Part shown: piece after piece, positions 42,168 through 50,478 of the stretch
Numbering within the stretch: the stretch's first letter is position 1
Layout of the letters: every line of letters begins with the position of its first letter
DNA from: Cytophagaceae bacterium
Lineage (GTDB): Bacteria; Bacteroidota; Bacteroidia; Cytophagales; JAIYAX01
Direction: 5' to 3'
Assembly (NCBI GenBank): GCA_027488815.1
Contig: JAIYAX010000006.1
Span: forward strand, 207,332 to 271,331
Length of the DNA: 64,000 bases
Translations under genes and position numbers: made by a program
The notes under the pieces: model-generated
What the model saw: only the letters and a program-made list of their open reading frames with translations
What the model was told of the DNA's origin: nothing
Database searches by the model: none

Positions 42168-43308
42168 AGTGTCAGCAAACCAGCAAAGGCTGAAAATTGG
42201 AGTTCTTGGAGGAGGACAACTTGGCAAGATGTTGTATCGGCCTGCGATACAACTCGACCTTCAACTTTTCTTCATGGATCCTGACCCTGAGGCACCCTGT
42301 AGTAAAATAAGCCCTCACTTCACACAGGGTCGGCTGACTGACTTCAATGAGGTAATGAATTTTGGGGCAGATAAGGATTTGATCACCATAGAAATTGAAA
42401 ATGTCAACACCGATGCCTTGCAAGAGTTAGAAAAGCAAGGCAAGATGGTTTTCCCACAGCCTCATATCATCAAATTAATACAGGATAAAAGACTACAAAA
42501 GCAGTATTACAGGGATCATGGTTTCCCTACTGCTCCTTTTCATCTGATCGATCAGCCTACTGATGCTCAACGCTATCTTGAGTTTTTCCCGGCCTTTACC
42601 AAACTGGCCAAAGAGGGATATGATGGAAAAGGGGTACGGAAAATCAATGGGATGGAGGATTTTCATTTGCTTTTTGACGCACCTGGCCTTTTGGAGAAAG
42701 CTGTTGAGATCGAAAAAGAGATTTCAGTATTGGTTAGCCGAAACCAACAGGGTGATTGCATAACCTATCCTGTTGTTGAGCTTGTCTTCGACCCCAGGTA
42801 CCACCTGGTTGATTACCTTTTGGCACCTGCTGATATCTCAAAGGAGCTTGCTGAACAAGCAGAGCAGCTGGCCATAAAACTGGCACAAAGTTTAGGCATA
42901 GTGGGGATATTGGCAGTTGAAATGTTTATCAGTACATCAGGAGAGCTTTTGATCAACGAAATAGCACCCAGAACCCATAACAGTGGTCATCACTCCATTG
43001 AAGCCTGCTACACCTCTCAGTTTGAGCAGCAACTGCGTAGTATTACCAATATGCCACTAGGCTCTACCAGACAAATCAAAAAAGCTGCAATGGTTAATCT
43101 TATTGGAGCTGATGGTTATTTCGGTCGGGTACTTTATGAAGGCATTGATTCCTTACTAAAATTAGAAGGTGTGTATGTCCATCTCTATGGCAAAACTGAA
43201 ACAAGACCCGGTAGAAAAATGGGCCATGTGACTATTTTAGCTGATGACCATTCGGAATTGGTGGAGAAAGCAAAAGCCGTTAAAAACAAAATAAAAGTAG
43301 TATCTTGA
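42160..43308 (+). CDS. purK: N5-carboxyaminoimidazole ribonucleotide synthase PurK
   Basis: The 382-residue ATP-grasp enzyme converts AIR and bicarbonate to N5-CAIR in purine synthesis. The N-terminal LKIGVLGGGQLGKMLYRPAI, the ATP-grasp segment FPAFTKLAKEGYDGKGVRKI and the end motifs NEIAPRTHNSGHHSIEAC are all present. The start is TTG at 42160 or GTG at 42169; TTG is chosen because the residues after it fit the family N-terminus. The longer ATG frame at 42103 lies well inside ccmF. It overlaps ccmF by 8 bases, and purE follows by 3 bases. Confidence 0.93.
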   Translation: MNKVSANQQRLKIGVLGGGQLGKMLYRPAIQLDLQLFFMDPDPEAPCSKISPHFTQGRLTDFNEVMNFGADKDLITIEIENVNTDALQELEKQGKMVFPQPHIIKLIQDKRLQKQYYRDHGFPTAPFHLIDQPTDAQRYLEFFPAFTKLAKEGYDGKGVRKINGMEDFHLLFDAPGLLEKAVEIEKEISVLVSRNQQGDCITYPVVELVFDPRYHLVDYLLAPADISKELAEQAEQLAIKLAQSLGIVGILAVEMFISTSGELLINEIAPRTHNSGHHSIEACYTSQFEQQLRSITNMPLGSTRQIKKAAMVNLIGADGYFGRVLYEGIDSLLKLEGVYVHLYGKTETRPGRKMGHVTILADDHSELVEKAKAVKNKIKVVS

Positions 43309-43311
43309 TCC

Positions 43312-43839
43312 ATGGCAGATAAGGTAGCACAAGTAGCCATTATTATGGGGAGTCAGTCTGATCTGGTGGTCATGCAGGAAGCAGCATTGATATTAGAGGA
43401 GCTGCAACTAATGTCGGATGTTACAATCGTTTCAGCGCATCGTACACCTGTTCGAATGGTTGAATTTGCGCAGTCTGCAAGAGAAAAGGGATACAAAGTA
43501 ATCATTGCCGGTGCCGGTGGTGCCGCTCACTTACCGGGGATGGTGGCTTCATTAACCTCATTACCTGTTATTGGTGTTCCTGTGAAGTCAAGTAATAGTA
43601 TTGATGGATGGGACAGCCTATTGAGTATAGTTCAGATGCCGGGAGGTGTTCCTGTGGCAACAGTGGCTGTAAATGGAGCAAAAAATGCAGGCATCTTAGC
43701 TGCACAAATCATAGGAGCAACAGATCTTGAAGTGGCAAAACGGCTTGATGAATACAAAGAAAAGCTGCGACTTTCGGTAATGGAGCAAGCACAATCCTTC
43801 GAAATGCATGGCTGGAAAAAGAAAAGTATCGGATTTTAA
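43312..43839 (+). CDS. purE: N5-CAIR mutase PurE, class I
   Basis: This 175-residue protein has the class I PurE signature: IIMGSQSDLVVMQEAALIL, then VSAHRTPVRM with the catalytic histidine, and AGAGGAAHLPGMVASLT. It rearranges N5-CAIR, the PurK product, to 4-carboxy-AIR. Adjacency to purK and the class I pattern fit the two-step bacterial route. An upstream in-frame start for the next gene would overlap its end, but that start is not used. Confidence 0.96.
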   Translation: MADKVAQVAIIMGSQSDLVVMQEAALILEELQLMSDVTIVSAHRTPVRMVEFAQSAREKGYKVIIAGAGGAAHLPGMVASLTSLPVIGVPVKSSNSIDGWDSLLSIVQMPGGVPVATVAVNGAKNAGILAAQIIGATDLEVAKRLDEYKEKLRLSVMEQAQSFEMHGWKKKSIGF

Positions 43840-43852
43840 TTCAATATACATT

Positions 43853-44359
43853 ATGAGAAAAGTACTTGTCTTGTTGTTTATGTTTCTGGCCTGCTATCAG
43901 TCGGTTTTGGCCCAGAAAATCATCGAAAAAGGTAAAAGAAAACCTGCACCCGAGTTCACACTCCGTAGTCTTGAAGGCAGTAAAGTAAGCCTTTCACAAC
44001 TGAAGGGTAAAGTAGTTTATATCGATTTTTGGGCTAGTTGGTGTGGTCCTTGTCTGGCAGAAATGCCTTCCTCAAAAAAACTGAGGGAGTCAGCCTTGGC
44101 TAAAGAAGTTACTTTCGTTTACGTCTCGATCGACAGCCGGGAAGACAAATGGAAAAATGCCATCAATGCAAAGGATGTTAAAGGTATAAACCTGATTTCA
44201 CTCAATGGGAATGAAGATGGTTTGGGAGATAAATATGATTTCCCCTACATCCCCAGGTATGTGTTAATTGATAAAAAAGGCAATATCGCAGACTTTGACG
44301 CAAAGCGGCCTAGCGATAAAGGAATTGAAAAAGACTTACAAACCCTTCTGACAGAATAA
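43853..44359 (+). CDS. TlpA/ResA-like periplasmic thioredoxin
   Basis: From the ATG at 43853 the product has 168 residues with a signal peptide (MRKVLVLLFMFLACYQSVLA, then Q). The thioredoxin-like domain has FWASWCGPCLAEMPS with the redox CxxC. It is probably exported and either reduces protein disulfides or keeps cytochrome c haem sites reduced, a CcmG-like job, which would fit the nearby ccm genes. DsbD at 46-48 kb could supply electrons. The longer frame from 43808 overlaps purE and would hide the signal peptide. Confidence 0.85.
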   Translation: MRKVLVLLFMFLACYQSVLAQKIIEKGKRKPAPEFTLRSLEGSKVSLSQLKGKVVYIDFWASWCGPCLAEMPSSKKLRESALAKEVTFVYVSIDSREDKWKNAINAKDVKGINLISLNGNEDGLGDKYDFPYIPRYVLIDKKGNIADFDAKRPSDKGIEKDLQTLLTE

Positions 44360-44369
44360 TTTTAAACGT

Positions 44370-44606
44370 ATGGATAAACCGGTCATTGTTCAAAAAAGCC
44401 CTATGGTAGCTGAGGTCGCTCCCGGCACTTATTTCTGGTGTGCTTGTGGGCTCAGTAAAAAACAACCTTATTGTGATGGTTCTCATAAGGGCACTGCCTT
44501 TACACCCATTAAAACCCTCATCGAGGAGACCAAGAATATTGCATGGTGTGCCTGTAAAAACAGCGAGAATAGGCCGTTTTGTGATGGCACTCATCGGAAC
44601 CTATAG
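44370..44606 (+). CDS. Dual CDGSH iron-sulfur protein
   Basis: The 78-residue protein carries two CDGSH-type motifs. The first is CACGLSKKQPYCDGSH at about residues 23-38 and the second CACKNSENRPFCDGTH at about 60-75. Each has three cysteines and one histidine as ligands for a 2Fe-2S cluster. Bacterial dual-motif members are known, and electron transfer or redox sensing is the usual suggestion. It follows the thioredoxin gene by 10 bases and is followed by a terminator. Confidence 0.92.
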   Translation: MDKPVIVQKSPMVAEVAPGTYFWCACGLSKKQPYCDGSHKGTAFTPIKTLIEETKNIAWCACKNSENRPFCDGTHRNL

Positions 44607-44620
44607 TTTCTGATACGATG

Positions 44621-44646
44621 GCCCCTCTCTTGAGGGGCTTTTTTTT
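44621..44646 (+). terminator. Terminator after the CDGSH gene
   Basis: GCCCCTC (44621-44627) and GAGGGGC (44632-44638) form a perfect 7-bp stem with a 4-nt loop, followed by eight T residues. It ends the purine, thioredoxin and CDGSH transcript. Confidence 0.92.
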
Positions 44647-44698
44647 GACAATAAATACTTACTTTTCCACTCACTCTTAACCATCGAACCATTAGATC

Positions 44699-46192
44699 AT
44701 GAGAAAATTTAATATATGTGTGATTGGTGGGGGACCTTCAGGCTATGCAGCTGCTATGAGGGCCCATGATTTTAAAAAATCAGTCATCCTTATCGAGCGG
44801 GATAAAGTAGGAGGGGCAGGAGTTTATAACGGGGCACTTAGTTCCAAAACCATGTGGGAGCTGGCAAGAGAGTACGCCAACCTGCAAAAAAGAAGTAAGA
44901 AGTATGGCGGCGATGGGATCAGGTTTTCCTTTTCAGATATGATGAATGAGGTCAAAGAGGCTGTATTTGAAAGGAAAAGTATACTTGAAAATCATCTGTA
45001 TTGGTTACAAAAAACAACCCCAAGTGATCTGTTTGCTCTTGAAAACGGAAGTGCAAGACTACTGAGTGCTCATCAAGTTGAAATTACAAAAGCAGACCAA
45101 AGCACAGAGATTATAGAAGTAGACCATGTGATTCTGGCCACAGGCAGCAGGCCACGTTACTTACCGAATGTGCCTATTGACGAAAAGATAGTAGTCACCA
45201 GCGATGGTATCCACAACTTTACTGAGTTTCCAAAAAGTCTTTTAATCGTTGGTGCCGGAGTCATAGGCTGCGAGTTCGCTACTATCTTTTCCAATTTTGG
45301 AAGGACCAAGGTATACATGATTGCCCGTGAAGATCGTATTCTGCCTTTTGAAGATGCTGATGTGTCCAGCATCATAGAAAAAAACATGGAAGCAAGTGGT
45401 GTTACCTTGTTTAAAAATGCCGGACTTGGATCCATGGAAATTAAGGACGGTGTAGTTGATTTTACCATTCAATACAAAAATGGATTTGTAGAAAATCACC
45501 GGGTGGAGCGGGCACTTATTTCTGTAGGCCGTGTTCCCAATCTCGAAAATTTAGGTATCGATCAGATAGGAATAAAGCTTAATCAGGCCGGACATATTGA
45601 AGATGATGATACACGAACCAACGTACCCAACATTTATGCTGTAGGAGACCTTACCGCAGATATCGCATTGGTTAATGTAGGTGAACTGGAAGGCAGGCAT
45701 GCGGTTGAAAAAATCGTCACCAACACCATTCAAAGGCTTGAGTATGATAATATTTCTACCATCATGTTCCTCAATCCTGAAGCAGCAGGTGTGGGATTAA
45801 ACGAACAACAGGCAAAAAAGGCAGGACTTAACTATAAGGTAGTTTCGCTTGACTATTCATGCATTGCAAGAGCAGTTGCAATGAGAAATACCCAGGGCTT
45901 TTTTAAAATTCTTGTCACCGATGACAACGAGATGAAAATTCTTGGAATGAGAGCACTGGGTGAACATGCCAGCAGTGCCATTCAGGCAGTGGCATTACTA
46001 ATTTCGATGAATAAAGGAATTGAAGAACTGGCAGAATTAATTCATCCGCATCCCTCCATCATTGAAGGTGTTCAGGAATGCGTAAGAGCACTTCTAGGAA
46101 AATCTATCTTTAAGCCGGAAGCGATATTGGATGCCCTTAACTGCAAGCGCTGTGTACAAGGCGTATATGAGGATCTAATTCACGCCAGATGA
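44699..46192 (+). CDS. Dihydrolipoamide dehydrogenase-like flavoprotein lacking redox disulfide
   Basis: This 497-residue FAD/NAD-binding protein has the pyridine-nucleotide-disulfide reductase plan: N-terminal FAD motif ICVIGGGPSGYAAAMRA, a second Rossmann motif LLIVGAGVIGCEFATIFSNF, NIYAVGDLT and a dimerisation domain with the active-site HPHPSIIEG. Where dihydrolipoamide dehydrogenase has GGTCLNVGCIPSK, this protein reads GGAGVYNGALSSKTM, so both catalytic cysteines are missing. It therefore cannot do disulfide exchange in the usual way and may be a transhydrogenase-like or diaphorase enzyme. The start follows a terminator by about 50 bases. Its last 18 bases overlap the convergent dsbD. 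Confidence 0.88.
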   Translation: MRKFNICVIGGGPSGYAAAMRAHDFKKSVILIERDKVGGAGVYNGALSSKTMWELAREYANLQKRSKKYGGDGIRFSFSDMMNEVKEAVFERKSILENHLYWLQKTTPSDLFALENGSARLLSAHQVEITKADQSTEIIEVDHVILATGSRPRYLPNVPIDEKIVVTSDGIHNFTEFPKSLLIVGAGVIGCEFATIFSNFGRTKVYMIAREDRILPFEDADVSSIIEKNMEASGVTLFKNAGLGSMEIKDGVVDFTIQYKNGFVENHRVERALISVGRVPNLENLGIDQIGIKLNQAGHIEDDDTRTNVPNIYAVGDLTADIALVNVGELEGRHAVEKIVTNTIQRLEYDNISTIMFLNPEAAGVGLNEQQAKKAGLNYKVVSLDYSCIARAVAMRNTQGFFKILVTDDNEMKILGMRALGEHASSAIQAVALLISMNKGIEELAELIHPHPSIIEGVQECVRALLGKSIFKPEAILDALNCKRCVQGVYEDLIHAR

Positions 46193-48253
46193 GGCTAAGT
46201 ATTTCCTCTTGCCCTCATCAAGGAAGTCGATAAATCGTTGCACTTCAAGATCATACGCTTTAGGCTGAACCAGCAAGTCTCCATTGCTATTCAATAGAAC
46301 ATAATACGGCTGAGCATTATTATTAAACTTTGTGATTTGAAGGTCAGCATTGATGCTTCCTATGGTTTTCTTCATTTTACCATCGTATTTAGACACCAAC
46401 CATTCTGACTCAGGAAGTGTGGTCTTGTCATCGACATACAAAGCCAGAATGACATAGTCTTCCTTAAGTCTCTGCAAAACAGCCGGATGTGACCAAACAC
46501 GTGCTTCCATTTCCCTGCAATTCACACAACCATGGCCAGTGAAGTCAATAAACAATGGCTTCTTTTCATTTTTTGATGCCTGGAGAGCTTCTTTATAATC
46601 GAAATAGCCCTCTAGTTGATGCGGTAGCTTAAAAAGTTCTGAATACCGAACTGTTTTAGCTGAAGCACCTCCTGTCTCCTTGGTCTGCATAGAGAGGTTA
46701 AAGTCTTGCCCGGTAAGTGGTGGCAGGTAGCCAGTGAGGGCTTTTAAAGGGGCACCCCATAAACCCGGGATCAGATATATGACAAAAGAGAAGGTAAGAA
46801 CAGCCGACAAAAGCCTAGAAACACTTATTTTCTCCGTTGGGCTATCATGAGGAAGGCGAATTCCTCCAAGTAAATAAACCCCCATCAAAGCGAAAATGGC
46901 TATCCAGATGGCCAGGAATACATCCCGATCCAAAATGCCCCAATGGTAAACCTGATCGGCTATGCTCAGAAACTTTAGTGCAAGAGCCAATTCCAAAAAT
47001 CCCAACAAAACCTTAACGGTATTTAACCAACCGCCTGACTTTGGCAAAGAACTTAGCCAGCCCGGAAAAATAGCGAACAGTGAAAAGGGGATTGCAAAGG
47101 CTAGTGAAAAACCAAACATTCCTATGATTGGCTTAAGGTTTGCGCCCCTGGCACTTTCCACCAAAATGCTCCCTACCAATGGCCCGGTACAGGAAAAAGA
47201 AACCAGCACAATAGTAAAGGCCATGAAAAAAACACCATACAGACCACCTTTGTCCGACTGACGATCTGCCTTGTTTACCAGCCAGGCCGGAAGCACGATT
47301 TCAAACATTCCTAAAAAGGAAAAAGCAAAGACCAGAAAGATCAAAAAGAAAAACAAGTTTGGCAGCCAATGAGTGCTCAGAAAGTTGGCAGCTTCAGGTC
47401 CTACAGTTTTCGCCACTAGGGTACCGATCACTGTGTAAATGGCGATAATGGAAAACCCATAAAACAAGGCCTGCTTTATACCTTCCAGTCGGCTGGTGTT
47501 GCTCCTGGTAAAGAAAGTGACCGTCATAGGTATCATCGGAAATACACAAGGCGTCAAAAGGGCTATCAGGCCAGCTCCAAATGCCAGAAAAAAGAAACCC
47601 AGCAAAGAGGATTGGTCTTTCTCTGGTTCAAGAATGACTTGATTTCTACTTTTCTCGACCTCTTCCGTTGAGGTAACAACTATGGTGTCTATAGCCGGGG
47701 AAGCTGAAATGGTATCCGCTTCTGCCTGATTATCCGCAGGTATTTCTGTTTTGGATTCAGATTTTACCTCTGTGCTAGCTAACAACGAAGGTATTTCGAT
47801 CTCAAATTCCTCATCAAATGGGATACACTTACCGTCCGTTTCAGTACATACCTGATAGGAGATACTTACTTTTACCGAACCTTCATTGAGCGCCTTCAGC
47901 TTTTGCCTAAACTCGCCCTTGCCAACAAAATAGGTGTATTCACCTCCCCAAACATCATCAAATTTCTTTTTGGGCTTTATGGGAACGGTTTTCCCAATGA
48001 TTTGGTAATTTCTTGAAGGCTCGAACTTAAACTCTGTAAGCATCGGGCCCAGATTGGGATCAAAATCATTGGAATACAGATACCAATCTTTATCAATAGT
48101 CGCCTTTAGAAATAGCTCAACCTTTTCTCCTTGCTGCTTTGGCGTAGCTGACCAGCTTAACTCCCAACTTGCCGGCTTTAACACCTGAGTGTAGCCCAAT
48201 GAAGCTACAAACGGAATGATTAGCAGTCCTTTGACAAATTGTGATAAGTTCAT
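46175..48253 (-). CDS. dsbD: Thiol:disulfide interchange protein DsbD
   Basis: This 692-residue protein has a signal peptide and an N-terminal immunoglobulin-like domain (about residues 25-160), an eight-helix membrane domain with the two conserved cysteines (TPCVFPMIPMT and SFSCTGPLVGS), and a C-terminal thioredoxin domain with GHGCVNCREME. It moves reducing power from cytoplasmic thioredoxin to periplasmic proteins, including those in cytochrome c maturation. The extra acidic linker between the first domain and the membrane part (about 170-215) is longer than usual. Its 3' end overlaps the convergent flavoprotein gene by 18 bases. Confidence 0.94.
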   Translation of the reverse strand: MNLSQFVKGLLIIPFVASLGYTQVLKPASWELSWSATPKQQGEKVELFLKATIDKDWYLYSNDFDPNLGPMLTEFKFEPSRNYQIIGKTVPIKPKKKFDDVWGGEYTYFVGKGEFRQKLKALNEGSVKVSISYQVCTETDGKCIPFDEEFEIEIPSLLASTEVKSESKTEIPADNQAEADTISASPAIDTIVVTSTEEVEKSRNQVILEPEKDQSSLLGFFFLAFGAGLIALLTPCVFPMIPMTVTFFTRSNTSRLEGIKQALFYGFSIIAIYTVIGTLVAKTVGPEAANFLSTHWLPNLFFFLIFLVFAFSFLGMFEIVLPAWLVNKADRQSDKGGLYGVFFMAFTIVLVSFSCTGPLVGSILVESARGANLKPIIGMFGFSLAFAIPFSLFAIFPGWLSSLPKSGGWLNTVKVLLGFLELALALKFLSIADQVYHWGILDRDVFLAIWIAIFALMGVYLLGGIRLPHDSPTEKISVSRLLSAVLTFSFVIYLIPGLWGAPLKALTGYLPPLTGQDFNLSMQTKETGGASAKTVRYSELFKLPHQLEGYFDYKEALQASKNEKKPLFIDFTGHGCVNCREMEARVWSHPAVLQRLKEDYVILALYVDDKTTLPESEWLVSKYDGKMKKTIGSINADLQITKFNNNAQPYYVLLNSNGDLLVQPKAYDLEVQRFIDFLDEGKRKYLASSGVN

Positions 48254-48281
48254 GATGGTAAAAGGGTAAAGAGATAAGACC

Positions 48282-49655
48282 TTAGGCCTTAGCCTTTGTG
48301 GACATTTCGTAATAATGCTGATAGAAATAGGTGATGGTTTCTATTCCTTTCAAAAAATTAAATACTCCAAAGTGTTCATTGGGAGAATGAATAGCGTCTG
48401 TATCCAATCCAAAGCCCATGAGGATGCTTTTCAACCCAAGTTCTTTTTCAAACAAGGCTACAATAGGAATGCTTCCTCCACCACGTGTAGGTACAGGGTC
48501 TTTGCCAAAAGCTTGCTTCATGGCATTAAAAGCTGCCTGGTAGCCGATCGAATCTGTAGGTGTTACTACAGGTTCACCACCGTGATGAGGCCTTACTTTT
48601 ACCTCCACTGATTTGGGAGCCATTTTTTCAAAATGCTCTTTGAATAAGCGAGTTATCTTTTCAGACTTCTGGTTTGGAACCAGTCTCATGGAAATTTTGG
48701 CGTATGCCTTTGAAGGTAAAACCGTCTTGGCACCTTCACCAATATAGCCTCCCCAAATCCCATTGACATCCAAAGTAGGTCTGATGGAAGCTCGCTCAGG
48801 TGTTGTAAAATGTGCCTCTCCGTCAACGGATACTATTCCTAAGTCCTTCTTGTATTCTGTAAGATCAAAGGGGGCTGCGGCTAGAAGCTCACGCTCATCA
48901 AGACTTAGCTCTTGTACATCCTCATAAAAACCTGGAATAGTGATTTTGCGGTCTTTGTCTTTTAGAGAGGCAATCATTTCACAAAGCACATTGATTGGGT
49001 TTGCCACTGCACCTCCATACACTCCTGAGTGAAGATCACGATTAGGACCAATTACTTCAACTTCGATATAGCTCAAGCCTCGAAGGCCTGTGTCGATGGA
49101 AGGAACATCGTTAGCTATCATCGCTGTATCACTGATCAGAATGATATCGGCCTTTAGCTTTTGTTTATTGTTGATGATGAACTCTCCAAGATGAGCAGAG
49201 CCTACTTCCTCCTCACCCTCAATCATGAATTTGACATTGCAAGTGAGCAACTCCTTCTTGATCATCGCCTCAAATGCCTTGATATGCATGAACATTTGGC
49301 CTTTGTCATCACAGGCCCCTCTCGCATAGATTTTATCGTCTTTGATCACAGGCTCAAAGGGAGGGGAGGTCCATAAATCCAAAGGATCAGGTGGCTGAAC
49401 ATCATAATGGCCATAAACCAACACCGTAGGCTTGTTTGGGTCAATGATGTGCTCCCCATAAACGATAGGATAACCTTTGGTCGGACAAATCTCTGTGTGC
49501 TTAACTCCAGCTTCCTCCAGTGATTTTTTAACAAATTCTGCGGTCATCAGAACACTGTCTTTGTACTTCGGGTCAGCACTAACAGATGGAATTCTTAAGA
49601 GCTCCATCAACTCAGCTAGAAACCGGTGTTTATTTTCGAGAATATATGCTTTCAT
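48282..49655 (-). CDS. M20-family dipeptidase
   Basis: The 457-residue product has no signal peptide and the M20 metallopeptidase plan: VYGHYDVQPPDPLDLW (first zinc ligands), ARGACDDKGQMFMHI and FMIEGEEEVGSAHLGEF (catalytic glutamate pair), with an inserted dimerisation domain and the late histidine near IHSPNEHFG. It resembles cytosolic CNDP-like dipeptidases. It starts at 49655 and precedes dsbD by 28 bases on the same strand. Substrate is not known beyond dipeptides. Confidence 0.92.
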   Translation of the reverse strand: MKAYILENKHRFLAELMELLRIPSVSADPKYKDSVLMTAEFVKKSLEEAGVKHTEICPTKGYPIVYGEHIIDPNKPTVLVYGHYDVQPPDPLDLWTSPPFEPVIKDDKIYARGACDDKGQMFMHIKAFEAMIKKELLTCNVKFMIEGEEEVGSAHLGEFIINNKQKLKADIILISDTAMIANDVPSIDTGLRGLSYIEVEVIGPNRDLHSGVYGGAVANPINVLCEMIASLKDKDRKITIPGFYEDVQELSLDERELLAAAPFDLTEYKKDLGIVSVDGEAHFTTPERASIRPTLDVNGIWGGYIGEGAKTVLPSKAYAKISMRLVPNQKSEKITRLFKEHFEKMAPKSVEVKVRPHHGGEPVVTPTDSIGYQAAFNAMKQAFGKDPVPTRGGGSIPIVALFEKELGLKSILMGFGLDTDAIHSPNEHFGVFNFLKGIETITYFYQHYYEMSTKAKA

Positions 49656-49726
49656 GAAGTGTAGCGAGGGCCTGAACTATTGATTGAGAGGCAAGATAAT
49701 CCATACGGTGTCAAATGAAAAGTTAT

Positions 49727-50374
49727 TTAGGATTTAATCCTTCGTCTCAGATAAAGCTTACTCTCTTCTCCCTTGATCAGTCTTTTGATATTTTTCTGAT
49801 GTGTGAGCACCACAATAGCAAACAATGCAAAAGCAAAGATGACCACAACTGGTTCATGTGGATTGAACTTTGGAAGCAGTAATAAAACCGGAAAGGCCAA
49901 AGCAGCAATCATCGAGCCTAATGAGACGTACTTGGAAAGCGAAAAAACCAGGATAAAAATGCCCACACAAATCAAAGCTGCTTCAATATGTATGGAAAGG
50001 ATCATGCCTAATAAAGTAGCAACACCTTTGCCTCCTCTGAACTGTGCAAATACCGGAAATATATGCCCAGCTACAGCAGCAATGCCTAGTAAAAGTTTGT
50101 AGAGCAAAAGCTCATCAAAAGAAATGGATTCTGTTACTACAAGCAGCACTGCTAAAGAAGAAGCTACCCAGCCTTTCAAAAGATCAACCAACATCACGAT
50201 CATCCCGGCTTTTTTGCCCAACACTCTAAAGGTGTTGGTAGCACCGGCATTACCTGAGCCATAATTTCTTACATCTATTCCAAAATAGGCTTCACCCAGC
50301 CAAACGGCAGTAGGTGTGGAACCTATTAAATAGGCCGCCAAAAAAGTGGAAATGATGATTAAATAATCTTCCAT
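49727..50374 (-). CDS. plsY: Glycerol-3-phosphate acyltransferase PlsY
   Basis: This 215-residue membrane protein has about six transmembrane segments and the PlsY motifs YLIGSTPTAVWLG, NYGSGNAGATNTFRVLGKK and FRGGKGVATLLG. It transfers an acyl group from acyl-phosphate to glycerol-3-phosphate, the first step of phospholipid synthesis. No plsX gene is adjacent. It reads alone on the minus strand with 71 bases to the dipeptidase gene, and no clear terminator was seen. Confidence 0.95.
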   Translation of the reverse strand: MEDYLIIISTFLAAYLIGSTPTAVWLGEAYFGIDVRNYGSGNAGATNTFRVLGKKAGMIVMLVDLLKGWVASSLAVLLVVTESISFDELLLYKLLLGIAAVAGHIFPVFAQFRGGKGVATLLGMILSIHIEAALICVGIFILVFSLSKYVSLGSMIAALAFPVLLLLPKFNPHEPVVVIFAFALFAIVVLTHQKNIKRLIKGEESKLYLRRRIKS

Positions 50375-50478
50375 TTACTTCTTCATAAAAGGGTAGAACA
50401 CAGATGTGTTTAACTTAAGAAGTTCCAATATTAAGGAATTGTTAAGAAAATCGTTGTCCATGTAGGTTTTTAGTTGAA

